A DNA stretch of 64,000 nt from Niebla homalea (taxonomy: Eukaryota > Ascomycota > Lecanoromycetes > Lecanorales > Ramalinaceae). Below the pieces are notes generated by a model that saw only the letters and a list, made by a program, of their open reading frames with translations, did no database searches and was not told the DNA's origin. The position numbers and the translations under genes are program-made. Position 1 is the stretch's first letter. Every line of letters starts with the position of its first letter. Shown here piece after piece: positions 33,248 to 46,116 of this stretch. The stretch is from the NCBI GenBank assembly GCA_019925105.1, contig JAHGAU010000015.1, forward strand, positions 806,001 through 870,000. The letters run 5' to 3'.

Positions 33248-35579
33248 TCATGCAGCATCCTTCTCACCCCAACAATGCACCCATTCTCCAATTTCAAACC
33301 CCACCCTCCTCAATCCGCCCTCACTGACTCCCTTCTCTGAGCCTTGCACGATCACGGCCCTAGAATCGTCAAGTCGCAACTCGACCCCTGCCCCTTTCTC
33401 CTTCGCACCGCCTGCTCCAGGCCTCACCTTCTCCTGACTACGATTGATAGTCGCAACACCTTCGCTACTAGCCCCACTGTTAGCAGTCCCCGGGGGTGAC
33501 GACTGATCTTCCGGATTCCAGGATCGGACGGCGACGGTGGCATCTGCACCAATCGTCCCACGCCATAACGTCGCATGCCATTGCCAATGATCCATTGGTG
33601 AGTAGGAGTCAGTAACTGGAACGGAAATGGCAAATGCATCCGTATGAGAGAGCTGCCAGTATGGAAGCAAAGCTATTGGAAGCTTCTTGTCGCCGACACC
33701 CGCAGACATCGGCTCTACGCCTTGACGGTATGACATGCTGAGGTTTTTTGGGAAGGATTTGGGTGAGACAGGCGATTCCTCTTCACTCCCTCCTGTAGCT
33801 TTCGAGTTCTCCTCGTCTACTGACGCATCTTCGCTTGTGTCTCTCGAGACCCTGCTATCTGCGGATGGCGCGACATGTGCGATCACTTCTTGGCTGAGGG
33901 TGTGGAAATTGTCGACAAGACGTAAGTATGATTGGAAACTTGCCTTTACTCCCTCTGGTAATTTGGGCGTAGTGAAGATTTTGAGATCGTAGTCGTATCT
34001 CAATGTCCGCTCTAGTGTCTCAGTGAGCTGCTTGAGTGCCACTTGATCCGTGGAGTCGATTGCAATGATAATGCCGCGACCTTTCCTCCTTTCGAAGGTC
34101 GCCGGGGACGTGGGTACGGGGGTAATCGCCAGAGGAGCCGAGATCCTTCCCAAAACACGAATCTTGTTCGGCAGAGGAATGGAATGGATCATGGCTTCGA
34201 GCGACTTCGCCTGTGTATCACTGCTACCAGATCTCGTGTGCCGGTGGCCACCCTCGGTATACAGTGGAGCCAATTTGAGAGAGTCGTTGCGCTGATGCAG
34301 ACCCGCAGTGGCAGGCCTGGCTGAAGGAGGTCCCATTGCTCCAGGACTGGCTAGAGCTATGAACTCCGGCCTAGGCAGCGATGGTCGTCTCTGTTGTGAG
34401 CTGGGGAACGCGAAAGGCGTCTGAGGGCCCTGCGGGCCTCTCGTTTGAGCAAAAGAAACATTAGTGACGCGTCGACGCTTTGGACCTGGGGAGGTGGGAG
34501 AATTTTCGTTGAGCTCAACACCTCTCTTTGGATTTCGAGGAGATGCCAGTGGCAAAGCATTAGCCATTTGAGGGCGAGGAAATCGATATCCTAACGGCTG
34601 CACGTCTCCTCCCCTAGGGCTTCCAGGTCCTCTCATGAAGCGAGGAGTTCCTGAAGAAGGTGTTGACGTGGGTGGAGCCATGCCATTACCGCCGTCCCTG
34701 TTGCCGTGATGAGGTAGGCTTCCTTGAGCGGAGATTGAAGTACCGGACGCCATCATGTTCGAGCTGCTGATCGATTTACCTCCACACTTAGGACAGCGGT
34801 GTGTTTCTGAGATTGAGGTACTATTGATGTCTTGTAGACTGCTTGAGCGACCCGAGCGACGAGGTTGGTAGCGATAATCCGGATATTGCTTCTGATGACG
34901 GACCTTTTCCTCCTGCGTCAAGCATCAGCGCCATTCGCGGCAAATGGTAGTAAAGCGAATATAGACCAACTTCTGCCAACAATTTCCAGTGCTCCTTTAT
35001 TTCTGGCGCAGATGCCCGCCAATGATCTCCAATAACTTTGGATATCTCAGGGTTGGCTAGACCTGGATTTTGGGCGACAACAGAGGCTTGGTGATGTTGC
35101 CGGTAGAGAATGAAGGCTAAACGGCGTGTTCGTTAGACGAAGAAGCTTCCGCAGGTACTTGATAGTGTGTGGTTGTCGCACAATCCTTACGTACCGTTTC
35201 TTGGCCGGGGGACTTTTGGATCAGGTTGGCAGAGACAGATTTGACTTGGAGAATCACCCTGCCAGGTGTCAATGTTCGAAGGGGCGGGCTTCCTGACCCT
35301 GTGAGGGATCTGTGTTTCGCCTGAAGGCTCCGAATGAGGCACGTCGTCCTGTCCGGCAACGGTAGCGCTATACTGCTCGAGCTGAGTTGAGGAAGTCCTT
35401 GAACCCGGTTGAGAGTGCGAGGATGTTGGGATCTGGCCGTTGTTCAAGAAAGCGCTCTTGCTTCTCTCATCCGGCATGATCTTAGCGCTCTCCAACGAAG
35501 CCGTTCCAACCGCCCATCGATCCGCGAGACCTTGATTCGAGAAAGCTGATGGCCTAGGCAACACTCGATGGAAGGACAT
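33248..35579 (-). CDS. HMG-box transcription factor (MATA_HMG class), apparent frameshift
   Basis: This is a sequence-specific HMG-box regulator of the fungal sexual-development and mating type class. The exons are 35579-35195, 35116-34972 and 34912-33248, about 730 residues. The HMG box spans all three: RPRN / AFILYRQHHQASVVAQNP, ISKVIGDHWRASAPEIKEHW / EEKVRHQKQYPDYRYQPRR. At the end of exon 2 the run of four T (34979-34982) is one base too short: with five, it reads KFLAE directly onto EEK, the family pattern. An alternative in-frame donor three bases downstream gives the odd KFWQKL. After the box come a CPKCGG motif, a long Ser/Pro-rich region and an acidic-to-neutral C-terminal domain (PYWQLSHTDAFAISVPV). 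The target genes are unknown. Confidence 0.88.
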
Positions 35580-36183
35580 GGAGATGTGACAGAACAGAAA
35601 GACATTGATATAGAGGGTGTGGCAGGCAATAGGATGATATGATAATGATTCATTGAAGGAAAGAAAGCTTTCTTCTTCTTCAGGTATTCGGAGCATCGAA
35701 AGCGGACAGTTTGTGAAGAGGAAGAAGATCCTTCTTTGTCTGGTGAGCTGGCTGGAGTATCGCCGTCATTGCGCAAGAGAAGGCGAGAGTGCCCTGTCAA
35801 TTCGGGCCCTTTCACAGCGATGTTCTGTTTGTAGCTGAGGGCGATACCGTCGTTTGCGGGAGTCTGCTGAGGGATGCGAAGCTTTCTTTGTCCTTTGTTT
35901 GAATCCTGTGGCTCCGCCCGGGACCGGACCAGTCTTATAAGACATCTCTTGCCGAGAGACTGCAGGAATGCGACAAAGAATGTGAGCACAGGATGACTGC
36001 CTTTTGCCTCGGATGCTGCAATTAACCAAGTCCTCCAGTACGGTAAAGAAATTGGTTAGCAAACAACACCTGGTGGCCAAGGACAAACTGAATGTCAGGC
36101 TCCACTCCTGTCCATGAATTTTGCGAAAGTGACTTCGTAGGTGTATTATTAGCACGACGTTTGCTCCCCATCGACGTCGTTTC
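35580..36183. promoter_or_regulatory. upstream region and leader of the HMG-box gene
   Basis: About 600 bp with no supported coding frame. It lies between the HMG-box start and the 3' end of the esterase-like gene on the same strand, so it should hold the HMG-box promoter and a leader. A CTTCTTCTTC tract sits at 35668-35685. Confidence 0.4.
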
Positions 36184-37526
36184 CTATCTGTGAGCAGATG
36201 GCGGAAACCACGGGCCCGCGTACTTTGAAGAGATATCAGCCGCAACCGCTTCGCCAATCATTTTCATGGCCCGAGGGCCTGGATTTACTTCATCCCTGTT
36301 CTATCGGATCAATCTTGTCGAATAGGGAGGTTCAGAATGTGGCGAGTGACGACTCACCAAAAGAGATGATCCCCTGGACTCGTACACTGCACTGTGCCTG
36401 TTTCAATACCTTTGCCCTTTTCTTCGCTATTCTTGCTCCCCACGCAGCCATTGAGAACGTCTGGCCACGACCTATTATGAGCTTCAGCGGCAATAACACC
36501 CGCTAGCCTCTGAGCCAGCAATTCTTGGTTCAGCATTTGCTGTAACAGCCACTCGTGTGCATCGTAGATGTATAATTCACCCTTCTTCCAATGTCTTGCC
36601 CTACGGCCCAGCTCCGTGTTCCATTGATCAACCAATAGGACTGCTTTCCTTTGATCATCGGCCCATCTGTCTCCACCAGCAGGTCCGGTTCTCGCCCTAT
36701 GCCACAGAGGAAGGAATGTGACGTCGACTGCTTTAGGCACTATGATCTTGAGATCATGGACCCAATTGCTAGCAATGAGATCAAGCTCTCGGAATAGGGC
36801 GTCCAAGGCGCCTCCAACAGCAACGCGAGCAATAGAGAGCTCGACGTTTGAGATATACCAGATGTCCCAGAGAGAGAACCAGACAATGAAGGTTGTGTCG
36901 ACGCTCTCCACGACCTGTGCGCGGCTCGTCCCAGACTGCATCTTCTCGGCGTGCAACCAGTGCTGCACTTGAGCTTTCAGATCCGGACCCGGGCTCGAGG
37001 CCTCGTCTAATGTTAATGTGGCATTGGATACATTCATGGCCTTGTACACCTGAAATGCGTGCTTGACGACCTCATTGCTTACAACGGGGCCGAGCATAGT
37101 CGCATTCCAAGGATGAGCTACTGATCGGGCGAAATTGTCGTGGTGCTTGCAGGATAGCTGTCCAGTCAGCTTCGTGTGGTGCTTAGCAAGCACTCTAGGT
37201 CCTACCAATATGCACAGCCATTCCGTCCAGACCTTGCCCTGCTCTTCCACACGGCCTGGCTCCTCAGATTCTGGTGGTGGATCGATGGGATAATTGCCAT
37301 CATCGCTCCACGAATCCCCAAAAACGACAAGTCGCTTGGGCGGGATGACCCGATCATTTGAGGATGTGAACCCTAGCCTCGAGCTTTGAAGCAAGATTTC
37401 TATCTTTGTAGTGGCATGGAACGACCCTGAAGGCAACTCCCATGTAAGAAAAATTAGACTGCAGATGCTCAGGGCGATGATTGCTGGCAGGCGGACAGCC
37501 TCTTTTTGATAGAGATTTCGTAGCAT
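36184..37526 (-). CDS. SGNH/GDSL hydrolase-like protein with N-terminal membrane anchor
   Basis: The exons are 37526-36358 and 36295-36184 (426 residues). Residues 14-33 (LPAIIALSICSLIFLTW) form a signal anchor, so the domain should face the ER lumen or the outside. Block I is VVFGDSWSDDGNY with the nucleophile Ser in GDS, as in fungal CE16-type acetyl esterases. The middle contains FIVWFSLWDIWY, equivalent to the N-x-D oxyanion block, though not identical. Exon 2 starts by completing Trp and reads WDEVNPGPRAMKMIGEAV. SGNH enzymes normally have D-x-x-H here; this one has D-x-x-N. The last exon was identified by homology pattern and correct phase. The activity is therefore uncertain. A frame upstream of 37526 is open but lacks ATG. 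Confidence 0.82.
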
Positions 37527-38656
37527 GTCTACAACAGGGCAGGAGGGGGAAACAAGTTTCACTTGGTCATTGACCTCCTGAACGCTGATACCTGAGACGC
37601 ATGTGGGGTGGAGCGACAGTAGAGGGTTTGGAGGAGACGCAATAAGTGCAAGGCGCAATCCGAGTGCATACTCACAAAGCAAAGATCATCATTGTGAGCT
37701 GTATCGACTATGGACCCACAAGCTGACGGGTGTCGGGTTGGGTGGGTGCATTGCGTACTACGACATATGCGTACGCGTTTAAATGCATATTAATTATGAT
37801 GGCCGTTTGAGGAAGGTGCATGCCGGAAAGCTGAAAGCAGGAAAGCAGCCGAGTCGCAGCAGTACCTGGTGGACCCATGATGCATGATGACGGCGTCTTG
37901 CAGCAAAGCAAACACCCAAGCGACCTTGCAAGCACTCTATGATGTTTACAATAATTGCTTATGAGGTTGTCAGAAACTACTGTGGACTGAAGTTAGCTTT
38001 TCAGCCCGCTGTCCCGAGAACGACCCGGCTAGACTGAGTCAGATACAATTGAATACCACTGCACCACGACTAGCGCCAATAGGAATCGAACCTCTAGTGA
38101 ATATATAACAAATATCCACGGAGGCTTTGAAGTCAGAAGAGGAAGAAGCTTGACCTTCTTAATGGATATGTGCAATCCCCTTGGTCATCACTTGATGAAA
38201 GGTAGGAGCCAGACGTACTAACCAAGTACTTTTTGAAGACACATGTTCCACTTGGCCAGCGCAGTATCAAATGATTGCCTATCGGCCATAGATTAAGCTC
38301 TGAGCTTCTCACGACGATCGACCAGGAGCATGTGTAACCTAATCTCCACCTCAACTCGTGGTCGACTCGGCCTTTCTGCATATCTACGAACTCACCATCT
38401 CACACTTAAAATACTCAAAGTCTTAGTTGAACCAACGCCGGGGATATCATGCATAACCTCCTCGCAATGTCGCTCAAGGGCAATCCACAAGAAACGCCTG
38501 TCTCAATGCACTCGTGTCATCATGCATCAAATACTGTAGCTGCTGGATTGGCAGCCTGGGCCGTATTCGATGCTTCTTCTTGCCCTTCGCCTGCCAAGGG
38601 AGACGCGGATGCTCATATCACCGAATCCGAGCCTGTCAGTCCGCTGCCGTCACGTC
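37527..38656. other. intergenic, about 1.1 kb
   Basis: No gene is supported. On the minus strand around 38000-38105 there are two tRNA-promoter-like strings (aggttcgattcct and ggtgcagtggtattc) without a foldable tRNA; they are treated under rejected items. The right part should hold the 3' UTR of Utp5 (minus strand), the left part the promoter of the esterase-like gene. Confidence 0.4.
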
Positions 38657-41286
38657 CTATCGACCGCTGTCTGGCCCCGCCCGTTTCGCAGGTCTCTTTG
38701 GTGGTGGCGACATGTCAACATCACTCGAATCGGCCTCAGTATCGTGATCATCGTAGTCGACCTCGTCTCCCACTTCTTCCTTCCCTGAATCTTGATCAGT
38801 AGACGAGGCCTCTTCGTCAAACAAACCCTCCTCTTCATCTTCCTCCTCCTCATCAATGCCAATGTCTTCCTCCGAGTCCGTAAGATGTCCATTCATCACC
38901 GGCATTTCGGTGCCGGAATCCGCATCATCGTATTCCAACTTCCCACTTTCAGCTTTTGATCCTGATTTGCTGATTGCCTTGTTTCGGGCTAAGGAATTAG
39001 CAGTGTCTTGTCCTTCTTCGGCATCACTACCACCAGACTCATCTGTCAAGTCTGAATCTTCCTGTCCTTCTACATATATGACAGCATCTTCGTCTTCATT
39101 GTCGTCACTCTGAAACCTAGATTGTTGCATCTTCCTCAGGTTCATTTGAGCTTCCAGCATGTCCAGCTTACCCTTGAGGGACAGAAGAGACTGCAGGCTA
39201 GCTGCTCTTTCCTTGACCACGCGATGCAAAGACGAAAGCTTTCTCATCATCTCCGGCTGGCTCGCTAGATATCCTCCATGTGCGATCAAAGTCCATTGAA
39301 CCCAAACCATTAGACTTCCTGCTCTACCAGGTCGGCTGTGTAGCCGTTCTGCCAACCTTTGTAGAAGGTCCGAAGCAAAGCTGCTGTCCAGTCTTTGAAT
39401 TGTCGCTCGAATAGTCGAAAGATCTTTGACGTGAAAGCAGGTTTCGAGAAGGCTTTTGTCATTGGTCCGCAACGATTGAGTCAGAACGGTACCCAAAGAC
39501 AGGCCCGAACGCGGTTGCTGCAAGGTCTTGTCACTCGTAGGTGGTGCAAGGCTCTGCAAATCAGGACCTTCTGAAGGAGGTCGAATCTGAACAATGTTCT
39601 GAGACTTAGCTCGGAGGAGTTCGCCAAAAGAAGGTGCTCCGGTGCCTTCAGCTTGTTCCTTATCCGCCAAACGCTCCCCTGCGCCCTTCACACTGTCTTT
39701 ATCACCGTGTATATCACGCTCATTTGCGTCTCCATCGGCAGGAGTCGTAGTACTTGATGCTTGTTGCGCCCCTGCACGAACGTCTTCCTCTGAGTCCTCA
39801 CTTTCTTCTTCCGCACTGGAAATATCAATCACCTCAGGCTGTAAATCAGTCATAACTACGTCTTCGGAACCGAATCCATTCGTTACAACAGCATGGGATT
39901 CATCGGGCCGAGTGAGCTCCATGTCCTTTACTACGTTCGCGACTCTTGCTCCAACAGCTTTCGCAGCACCTCCTCTAGGAACCATTGTCTCGCCTTGCAA
40001 CAAGAGCTGACCATTGGAGTCGTCCCGCCACTGAAGGGTGTCAAAGACAACATTTGTGGCTCCTTCGACCCACGCGACTACAATTTTGTTCTCGCGGAAA
40101 GATGCATCTACCAGTGGGAAGAGGGTGGAGTCATTGTCAGGTCGGCTTATCCTGATCTGTGCCGCGCAGCGTCTTGTTCTATGTTTGAACCTTGCCTTCG
40201 CACTGTCCAAGTCTGATTCTGATGCCTCAAACTCGAAAGGTTCCGAAAATAGTTCAAGAACTCCGTCTCTATTCACAACAGCAAGAACCTCTCTCGGTTT
40301 CAACAGACGCTCGCTGAGTGTAGAGGGCACCGTAGACGCTGCGGTTTCATTGGGGGATCGGTGATAATCAATAGACACAACCTCGCTTAGGGTGTTGAGC
40401 AGGCCCACTGGTGCAGGCGAGCGTTCCTCAAAGACTGTCATGTGACGGTCGACTTCGGCAGCAGTCAAGAACATTTGTTGCCTGGAGGATGAGAATCTTC
40501 GAGCTATGATCGAATGGACCTTGTTGGAGGATGCATTGAACACGGCTGGTGGGGTTTTGGCAGTAGGATCCAGTCGATAGGCCAGATTTGACGCAGCTAT
40601 TACGGAATTGGTGAACGGGCAAAGTGCATTCGCAGGCCCCCCTGGCACAGATATTGTACTCGAGTCAATGAGCTTGCATTCAGACCATCACGTTGCTTCA
40701 GAACATACCGCATTGCCTCTTTGGAACGTAGATTCCATTGGACAAGCTTGGAATCCCCACCAACACTCCAACAATCCGCGGATAGACCATCTTGAACAAA
40801 CTTTACATCGCTAATGCCCTGAGTGTGTCCATCTCTTAGGCATCCAACAATCTTTGCTTCCGAGACAGAATAGAACTGGATCTCCGAAGTGTTAGTGCCG
40901 AAAGCTAGCGAAATCTTGTCATTGTGAGGCTCGAAAGCGGTGCTGCTGCTGGCATCATTCCTTTTGCGCTTCTTCTTGGTCGTTGTTCTGTCGGTCTCTA
41001 AGGTATCGTGGCCATAATAACCCCAATCCAAGCAAGACAATACCACCTTGGGTTCAATGGTGTGATCGCACCGTAACCGCCCTGTATTGGTATCATGTAC
41101 GCGCAAATGCTGTGAGTCCAGACCCTGGATTATCGAGGCGAACAGGTGCAACTGTAACCTTGATGGTGAGAACGAGCATTTGAGGATGGATGATTTGTTT
41201 GCCTGCGTCACGGTCGAAGCGGAGGCCGGATTGGCTGCGGAAGAGATATTCGAGGCTCTATATTTGAACGGTTTTGCTGTGCCCAT
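38657..41286 (-). CDS. UTP5: Utp5/WDR43, small-subunit processome protein, with splice-site frame slip
   Basis: Utp5 is a t-Utp component of the nucleolar small-subunit processome that binds nascent pre-rRNA. Exon 1 (41286-40709) gives WD-type repeats: QLHLFASIIQGLDSQHLRVHD, CLDWGYYGHD and WSVGGDSKLVQWNL. Exon 2 (40641-38657) continues with ALCPFTNSVIAASNLAYRLD, then the Utp12 C-terminal domain (LSLGTVLTQSLRTNDKSLLE to MVWVQWTLIAHGG, about 39270-39510) and a long acidic tail (DEEEEDEEEG). The 67-nt intron has good ends (GTATGT / CCAG), but its acceptor lies in a run of six G and the joined frame is off by one, so that run is probably one base too long here. With that correction the protein is about 853 residues. 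Confidence 0.88.
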
Positions 41287-43254
41287 TGCGATGGACAACT
41301 TACCGCAAGAGCGGCGCTATCATAATAAAGGGAGCATATACAATGCTGAGAGCGTCTTAACGATGCTATTCGTGAAATATCATGCCTTGCATGCTCGAGG
41401 CGCTCGTGCGTGCCAGCCGAGCGAACTTTTTTCCATTCTAGATCTAATCAACTTTAAGGTTCGACAACTCGACCTTGCCACGATGGGACTAGTGTGGACA
41501 AGTGTGGTATCGCCCTTTGAATTGTCACAGACACTCCAGCTTCCATTACTTTTCAACCACGACAAGCTTGATGATGTGAGTTCATCTTTCGACGATAGGG
41601 TATATTGTTTTCGAGCATTCTGAACATATGCTCTCTCCGAGGGTTAAGAAGTTATCAAAGCAGGGGTCAGGTGCCAAACACCATTTGAAGGGGGACTGGT
41701 GAGTAACGATTGCTCGATGAGCGTTTTGTGGAATAGTTGTCTTCGAGAAGATTGTGAGGAAGAGTTTGGCAATGTCTCCATACTGCTACGAAAAAAACCA
41801 CATTTGGTAGTTCTCCTCTATGTATTGCTACTGCATCATGCGTCCTTGAGCGTTGTCCGTTTCCCTACCAGTTTCTGTTGTTATTCAAATACCGAGCATT
41901 CGAAGCGATGAATAAAAACATGTCCACCTTATGTCTACCTTACGGACATTCAGACGTTCGCGGTTCAACGGCTTGACCATTACATTGACGGACAATCAGG
42001 GACTGCGGCCTGCACCGTGATCTTTTATCTTGCTGCCTAGCATCTACACGCTCAGACTTTCTCTCTTCTCGAACACACGTCTGACGATGGATATTTTGGG
42101 TGCCACGCTTGGGTTGCACACCGGCCTACAGATGAGGATATCGTCGGGTGAGTAGCGCTCATGTTAGGAAGTCACGACAAGCCTGATATCGCTCACTGAA
42201 GAAAGACACTTTGTGATCAGTCGGGAAGGCCGGGATATGCACTCCGTTGTCGGACTTGTTCTGGACTGCGTGTCGATGGCCACATCAATACCCGTCGGAG
42301 GTGTAACAGGCTCAGTGCAGTGCACTGGCGTTGCCTTGAACCCTCAACTAAGTCTCTGAGCATCGTGGCTGTCGTCACGGCGAAAAGCCTCATTCGGGGC
42401 AGTCCAGGTGGCTCCATTTCGCCTGGGACACTGTCTTTTAAGGGTGTCGATACTAACCGCTTCTGCGTTAGCCGATTGAGTCTTCGACCAATGATCATTT
42501 GTTGTATTGGTAGTCTTGATTTTTAGTGGGGCCACATCTTGTAAGATAAATTATGGCTTTCCCGCGTGCATTTTATAAGATCCTCGGTGCCCGCCCTCAT
42601 CATTGACAACAAAGAACCACGCTTTTAGCCTTTTACGCGCCAGCATACCCAAACATTCCTCTATTCTACTAATCCAATCACCGCACTATCACACCACCAC
42701 GCTCACATAAGTCTCGTGACACCCTTCTCCGCTATTCTAGAAGCATTTTGATGCGCCACACCGTTTTGCATAAAAAGCGCGTTTTTGCCTCGCTTTCGCG
42801 TAAGTCTTTAGGTCACTTTGATTAGTCAGACCTCGACGTTTCGCGACACAAGAACAAACCTGTGAAGCTATTCACGAGTGCCAAGACTTGTCGCACAACA
42901 GGTCACAAATTCAACGGTCCAATAACACTTTGTCGCAATCAGAAAAACGTCGCACTTTCGTGAAGGGGTTGATCTATCAGCACTATCTGAGTCACAACTT
43001 GTATCGCGCTGGACCGCCTGGAGATCGAAAGTGAATATCTTACGCTTCCTCTCCTTTAATGAGCCCTGATCTTTTGAGCTTTCACTGTGTCCTTTATCAT
43101 CTCTGGATATCCGTACTACAACACCCTTCAACTCAGGTCGCTGTCCTCGAGCTTTACATTGTTCTGACTCTCGTGTGACAGGCGCGCATCATTGAAAGGC
43201 CTTGCTTCAGGCGATCGACTACTTCACGCGACTTGGAACTCTAACATATTAAAG
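41287..43254. other. intergenic between divergent UTP5 and BDF1
   Basis: Nearly 2 kb with no supported gene. Frames up to 178 codons exist near 41087-41623 but run antisense over UTP5 and show no domain. The right 700 bp is the probable promoter and leader of the BET gene. I see no repeat or RNA gene. Confidence 0.4.
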
Positions 43255-46116
43255 ATGGCTCTATCAGAGCCGGAACGTGGAGGCTATGACCCAAAGTCTT
43301 TGTTGCAATCGCCACCTGATCAGATGGATATCGAGTCTAAAGAGTTTGAGTAGGTACCTCGAGTGGCACATCGCACCTGCTATGTGGCTGATGCTAACGA
43401 ATGACTAGCGCGCTGAACCAGGAGGGTCTATCCACAGAAGCACCTCGGCTAGACTCCAACACAGCTATCAACACTTCAGCACATCAAGCGAATGGGACCC
43501 TAAACCCTTCTGATGATGGGCCACCAAAAACAAACGGACTTCATCCTGCTGGCGGAGGGCCTACATTGTCATTTGATGCAGCGCCCCCTCAATCAGGCGT
43601 AGTGGGCTCGCCACCAGCGTCTTCACTTCAAGCCTCGAGCCAACCGATCCCCGAAGATCCCGCTCTCTCGGCCATTGCGGAGGCGCCCAACACTGTCATA
43701 GACCCAACGCCATCGATCCTTCAACAACCTACTTCTGATGTACGTGAGGAGCCTGGGCCACCGCTTTCCCTGGAAACAGCTGCCCCTCCGAGCGTACAGG
43801 AAGAGAACCAATCGACCTCTCAGACCCAGATATCAGGCAGGGAGATGCAAGAACCATCATCAGCTCCGACAGACGCGTCAATCCCTGACAAATCCGCTGC
43901 TTCAGCAATCGCCAATTTAGTGGAGAAATTACCGTTACAAGCAGGTGATGCGGCTGTGCAATCTTTAGAAGGATCGACGAGTCCGAAGCCAGCAGTGACA
44001 GAACACAATAGTCCAAACACTACAGATGCGCCACTCGAAACTTCGCAAGATCCTATAACGAACGATGCAGGGACAGCAATGCCACTGGATGAGGTGTCCT
44101 CGTTTGCGGCACCGATGGCAGATGCAGACACCGCACCGAGACCTCAAGCAGCTCCTACAGATGGGGTCATGCAGGATGCTCCAACCTCACCAGCCAAGGT
44201 CGCCCGCCCTCGCGAAGAGGATGATACTGCTGAGGCTCCCACAGCGAAACGTACAAAGACGGAAGGGACTGAAGTGGAGGCCGAGTTCAAGGTCCCGGAT
44301 CGTCCGCCGGTGGACACTCAAACCAATGGTTTCACATTCACTGATGCCCGACAGACTTCAGCGCCCATGACGAAGCCTCAGCAAAAACATCTTCAACGCA
44401 TGCTAGGCAATGTAAAACGAATTACGGCAGCCAAATTCTTCCTCGAACCCGTCGATCATGTTGCCCTCAATATTCCTACTTATCCTGAAATCATCAAGAA
44501 GCCAATGGACTTGAGGACATTGGATAATAACCTCCGGAATGACAAGTATAGCACGGTCGACGACTTCATGTCAGATTTCAACCTCATAGTGCAGAATGCA
44601 CTCACATTCAATGGTCCGGCGCATGGAGTCACGACGCACGCGATGAACATGAAGGCGTCCTTTGAGAAGCACCTCGAAGGTTTACCGAGTGCCGAAATCA
44701 AAGAATCTGCCCCGTCGAAAAAGAAGGCACCGGATCCGATGGCAATCCGTGCGCCACCTGCCCGTCGAGAATCAAGGTCATCATTACCAGGCTCTGCCCG
44801 ATCTCCCGTTTCAGCAGGATCGCCACAAACTTTTGCCCTCGGGCCAGAAGGTATACCATTGATCCGGCGCGACTCCACTGTTGATGGCCGCCCTAAACGT
44901 GAGATTCACCGGCCTGCGCCACGGGATTTACCATATACCCACCAAAAGCCTAAGAAGAAGAAGTTTCAATGGGAGCTCAAGTTCTGCGACCATGTGTTGA
45001 AGGAGTTGAACAAGCCCAAGTGGCAACAATATTCCTTGCCATTCATGGTTGCTGTAGATCCCGTAGCGTTGAACATACCCACCTATCTCAATGTTGTCAA
45101 GAAGCCTATGGACTTTGGGACAATTCGACAAAAGCTTGACCGTGGAGAATACGAAAATGCAAAGGAATTTGAGGCTGACGCTCGCCAAGTTTTCAAGAAT
45201 TGCTATCTCTTCAATCCTGAGGGCGATTCTATCAACATCTTGGGACATCGGTTCGAGAGCGTATTCAATGACGAATGGAGTAAGAAACGGGAGTGGCTTG
45301 AGGAGAACACACCAAGCTCTGGCCAGCGGTCGCCGGTCAGCTCCGATGATGACGAGAGTGAGGAGGAAGAGGAAGAGGAAGAGGAGGACGACGGGCAGAT
45401 GGAGATTGTTTCGAAGCTACAGAAACAGATTGCGGAGATGTCGAAGCAGGTCGAAATGATCACGGGTGCTAGTAAGAAGAATAAGACCCCACCTGTGGTG
45501 AATAAGAAGGCGCCGAAATCCTCCAAGGCCCCAAAGAAAGAGACGAAGAAGGCGGCAGCAGCTCCGGCGAAAATCGAGAAGAAGGCAGCGCCCAAGCCTT
45601 CGAAGAAGGAGAAGACGCCGTATGTCACGTACGAGCAGAAGCAGGACATCTCGAGCCGAATCAACAGTCTCTCCGAGTCCAAAATGTCGCAAGCCTTGAC
45701 CATCATCCGCAGCAACATGCCGAATCTTCAGGGCGTTCAAGAAGACGAACTAGAGCTCGATATCGACGAGCTCTCCAATGATGTGTTGTACAAGCTCCTC
45801 ACATTCGTCCGCAAGCATGCGCCTCGTCCAGATGATTCACCCATACGAGCCATCGCCACTGGATCTACAGCGGCTCCAGCCCGCAAAAAGAACAAGCCAA
45901 TGAGTAAGCACGAACAGGAAGCTCGCATCGCCAGAGTCCAGAGCGGCTTGTCAGCCTTCCAGAAGGGCGGTGGAGGCAGTGGCTGTAAGTGACCTTGATC
46001 ATGCGGTCTCCAGATCTTCCACTAACACGTATTCAGATTCCGATGTTCAGCCTAGTATTGAGAACCAAGGCAGCGATGACGAGGATGACGAGGATTCTGA
46101 GAGCGAGGAGGAGTAG
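43255..46116 (+). CDS. BDF1: BET double-bromodomain protein (Bdf1-type)
   Basis: BET proteins bind acetylated histone H4 and recruit TFIID and SWR1. The exons are 43255-43349, 43409-45984 and 46037-46116 (916 residues). The first 300 residues are Ser/Pro/Ala-rich and disordered. Bromodomain 1 (about residues 330-430) contains NIPTYPEIIKKPMDLRTL and the acetyl-lysine Asn region FNGPAHGV; bromodomain 2 (about 560-660) contains NIPTYLNVVKKPMDFGTI and CYLFNPEGDSIN. A NET domain follows (SRINSLSESKMSQAL ... IDELSNDVLYKLLTFV). Acidic SDDDESEEEEEEEEE precedes it, and the last exon gives a second acidic tail (SDDEDDEDSESEEE). Exon 1 is confirmed by phase. One family member, normal length for fungi. 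Confidence 0.96.

Noticed and set aside
35766..36257. 163-codon minus-strand frame upstream of the HMG-box gene
   Set aside because: No recognisable motif, no good start context, and it overlaps the esterase-like gene's last exon.
38000..38105. tRNA-promoter-like strings on the minus strand (ggttcgattcc and ggtgcagtggta)
   Set aside because: The two strings are in the wrong order for one tRNA and no acceptor or anticodon stems can be formed; probably chance or a very old remnant.
41087..41623. 178-codon frame on the plus strand near UTP5
   Set aside because: It overlaps UTP5 exon 1 antisense, has no domain, and its composition fits a shadow of that gene.
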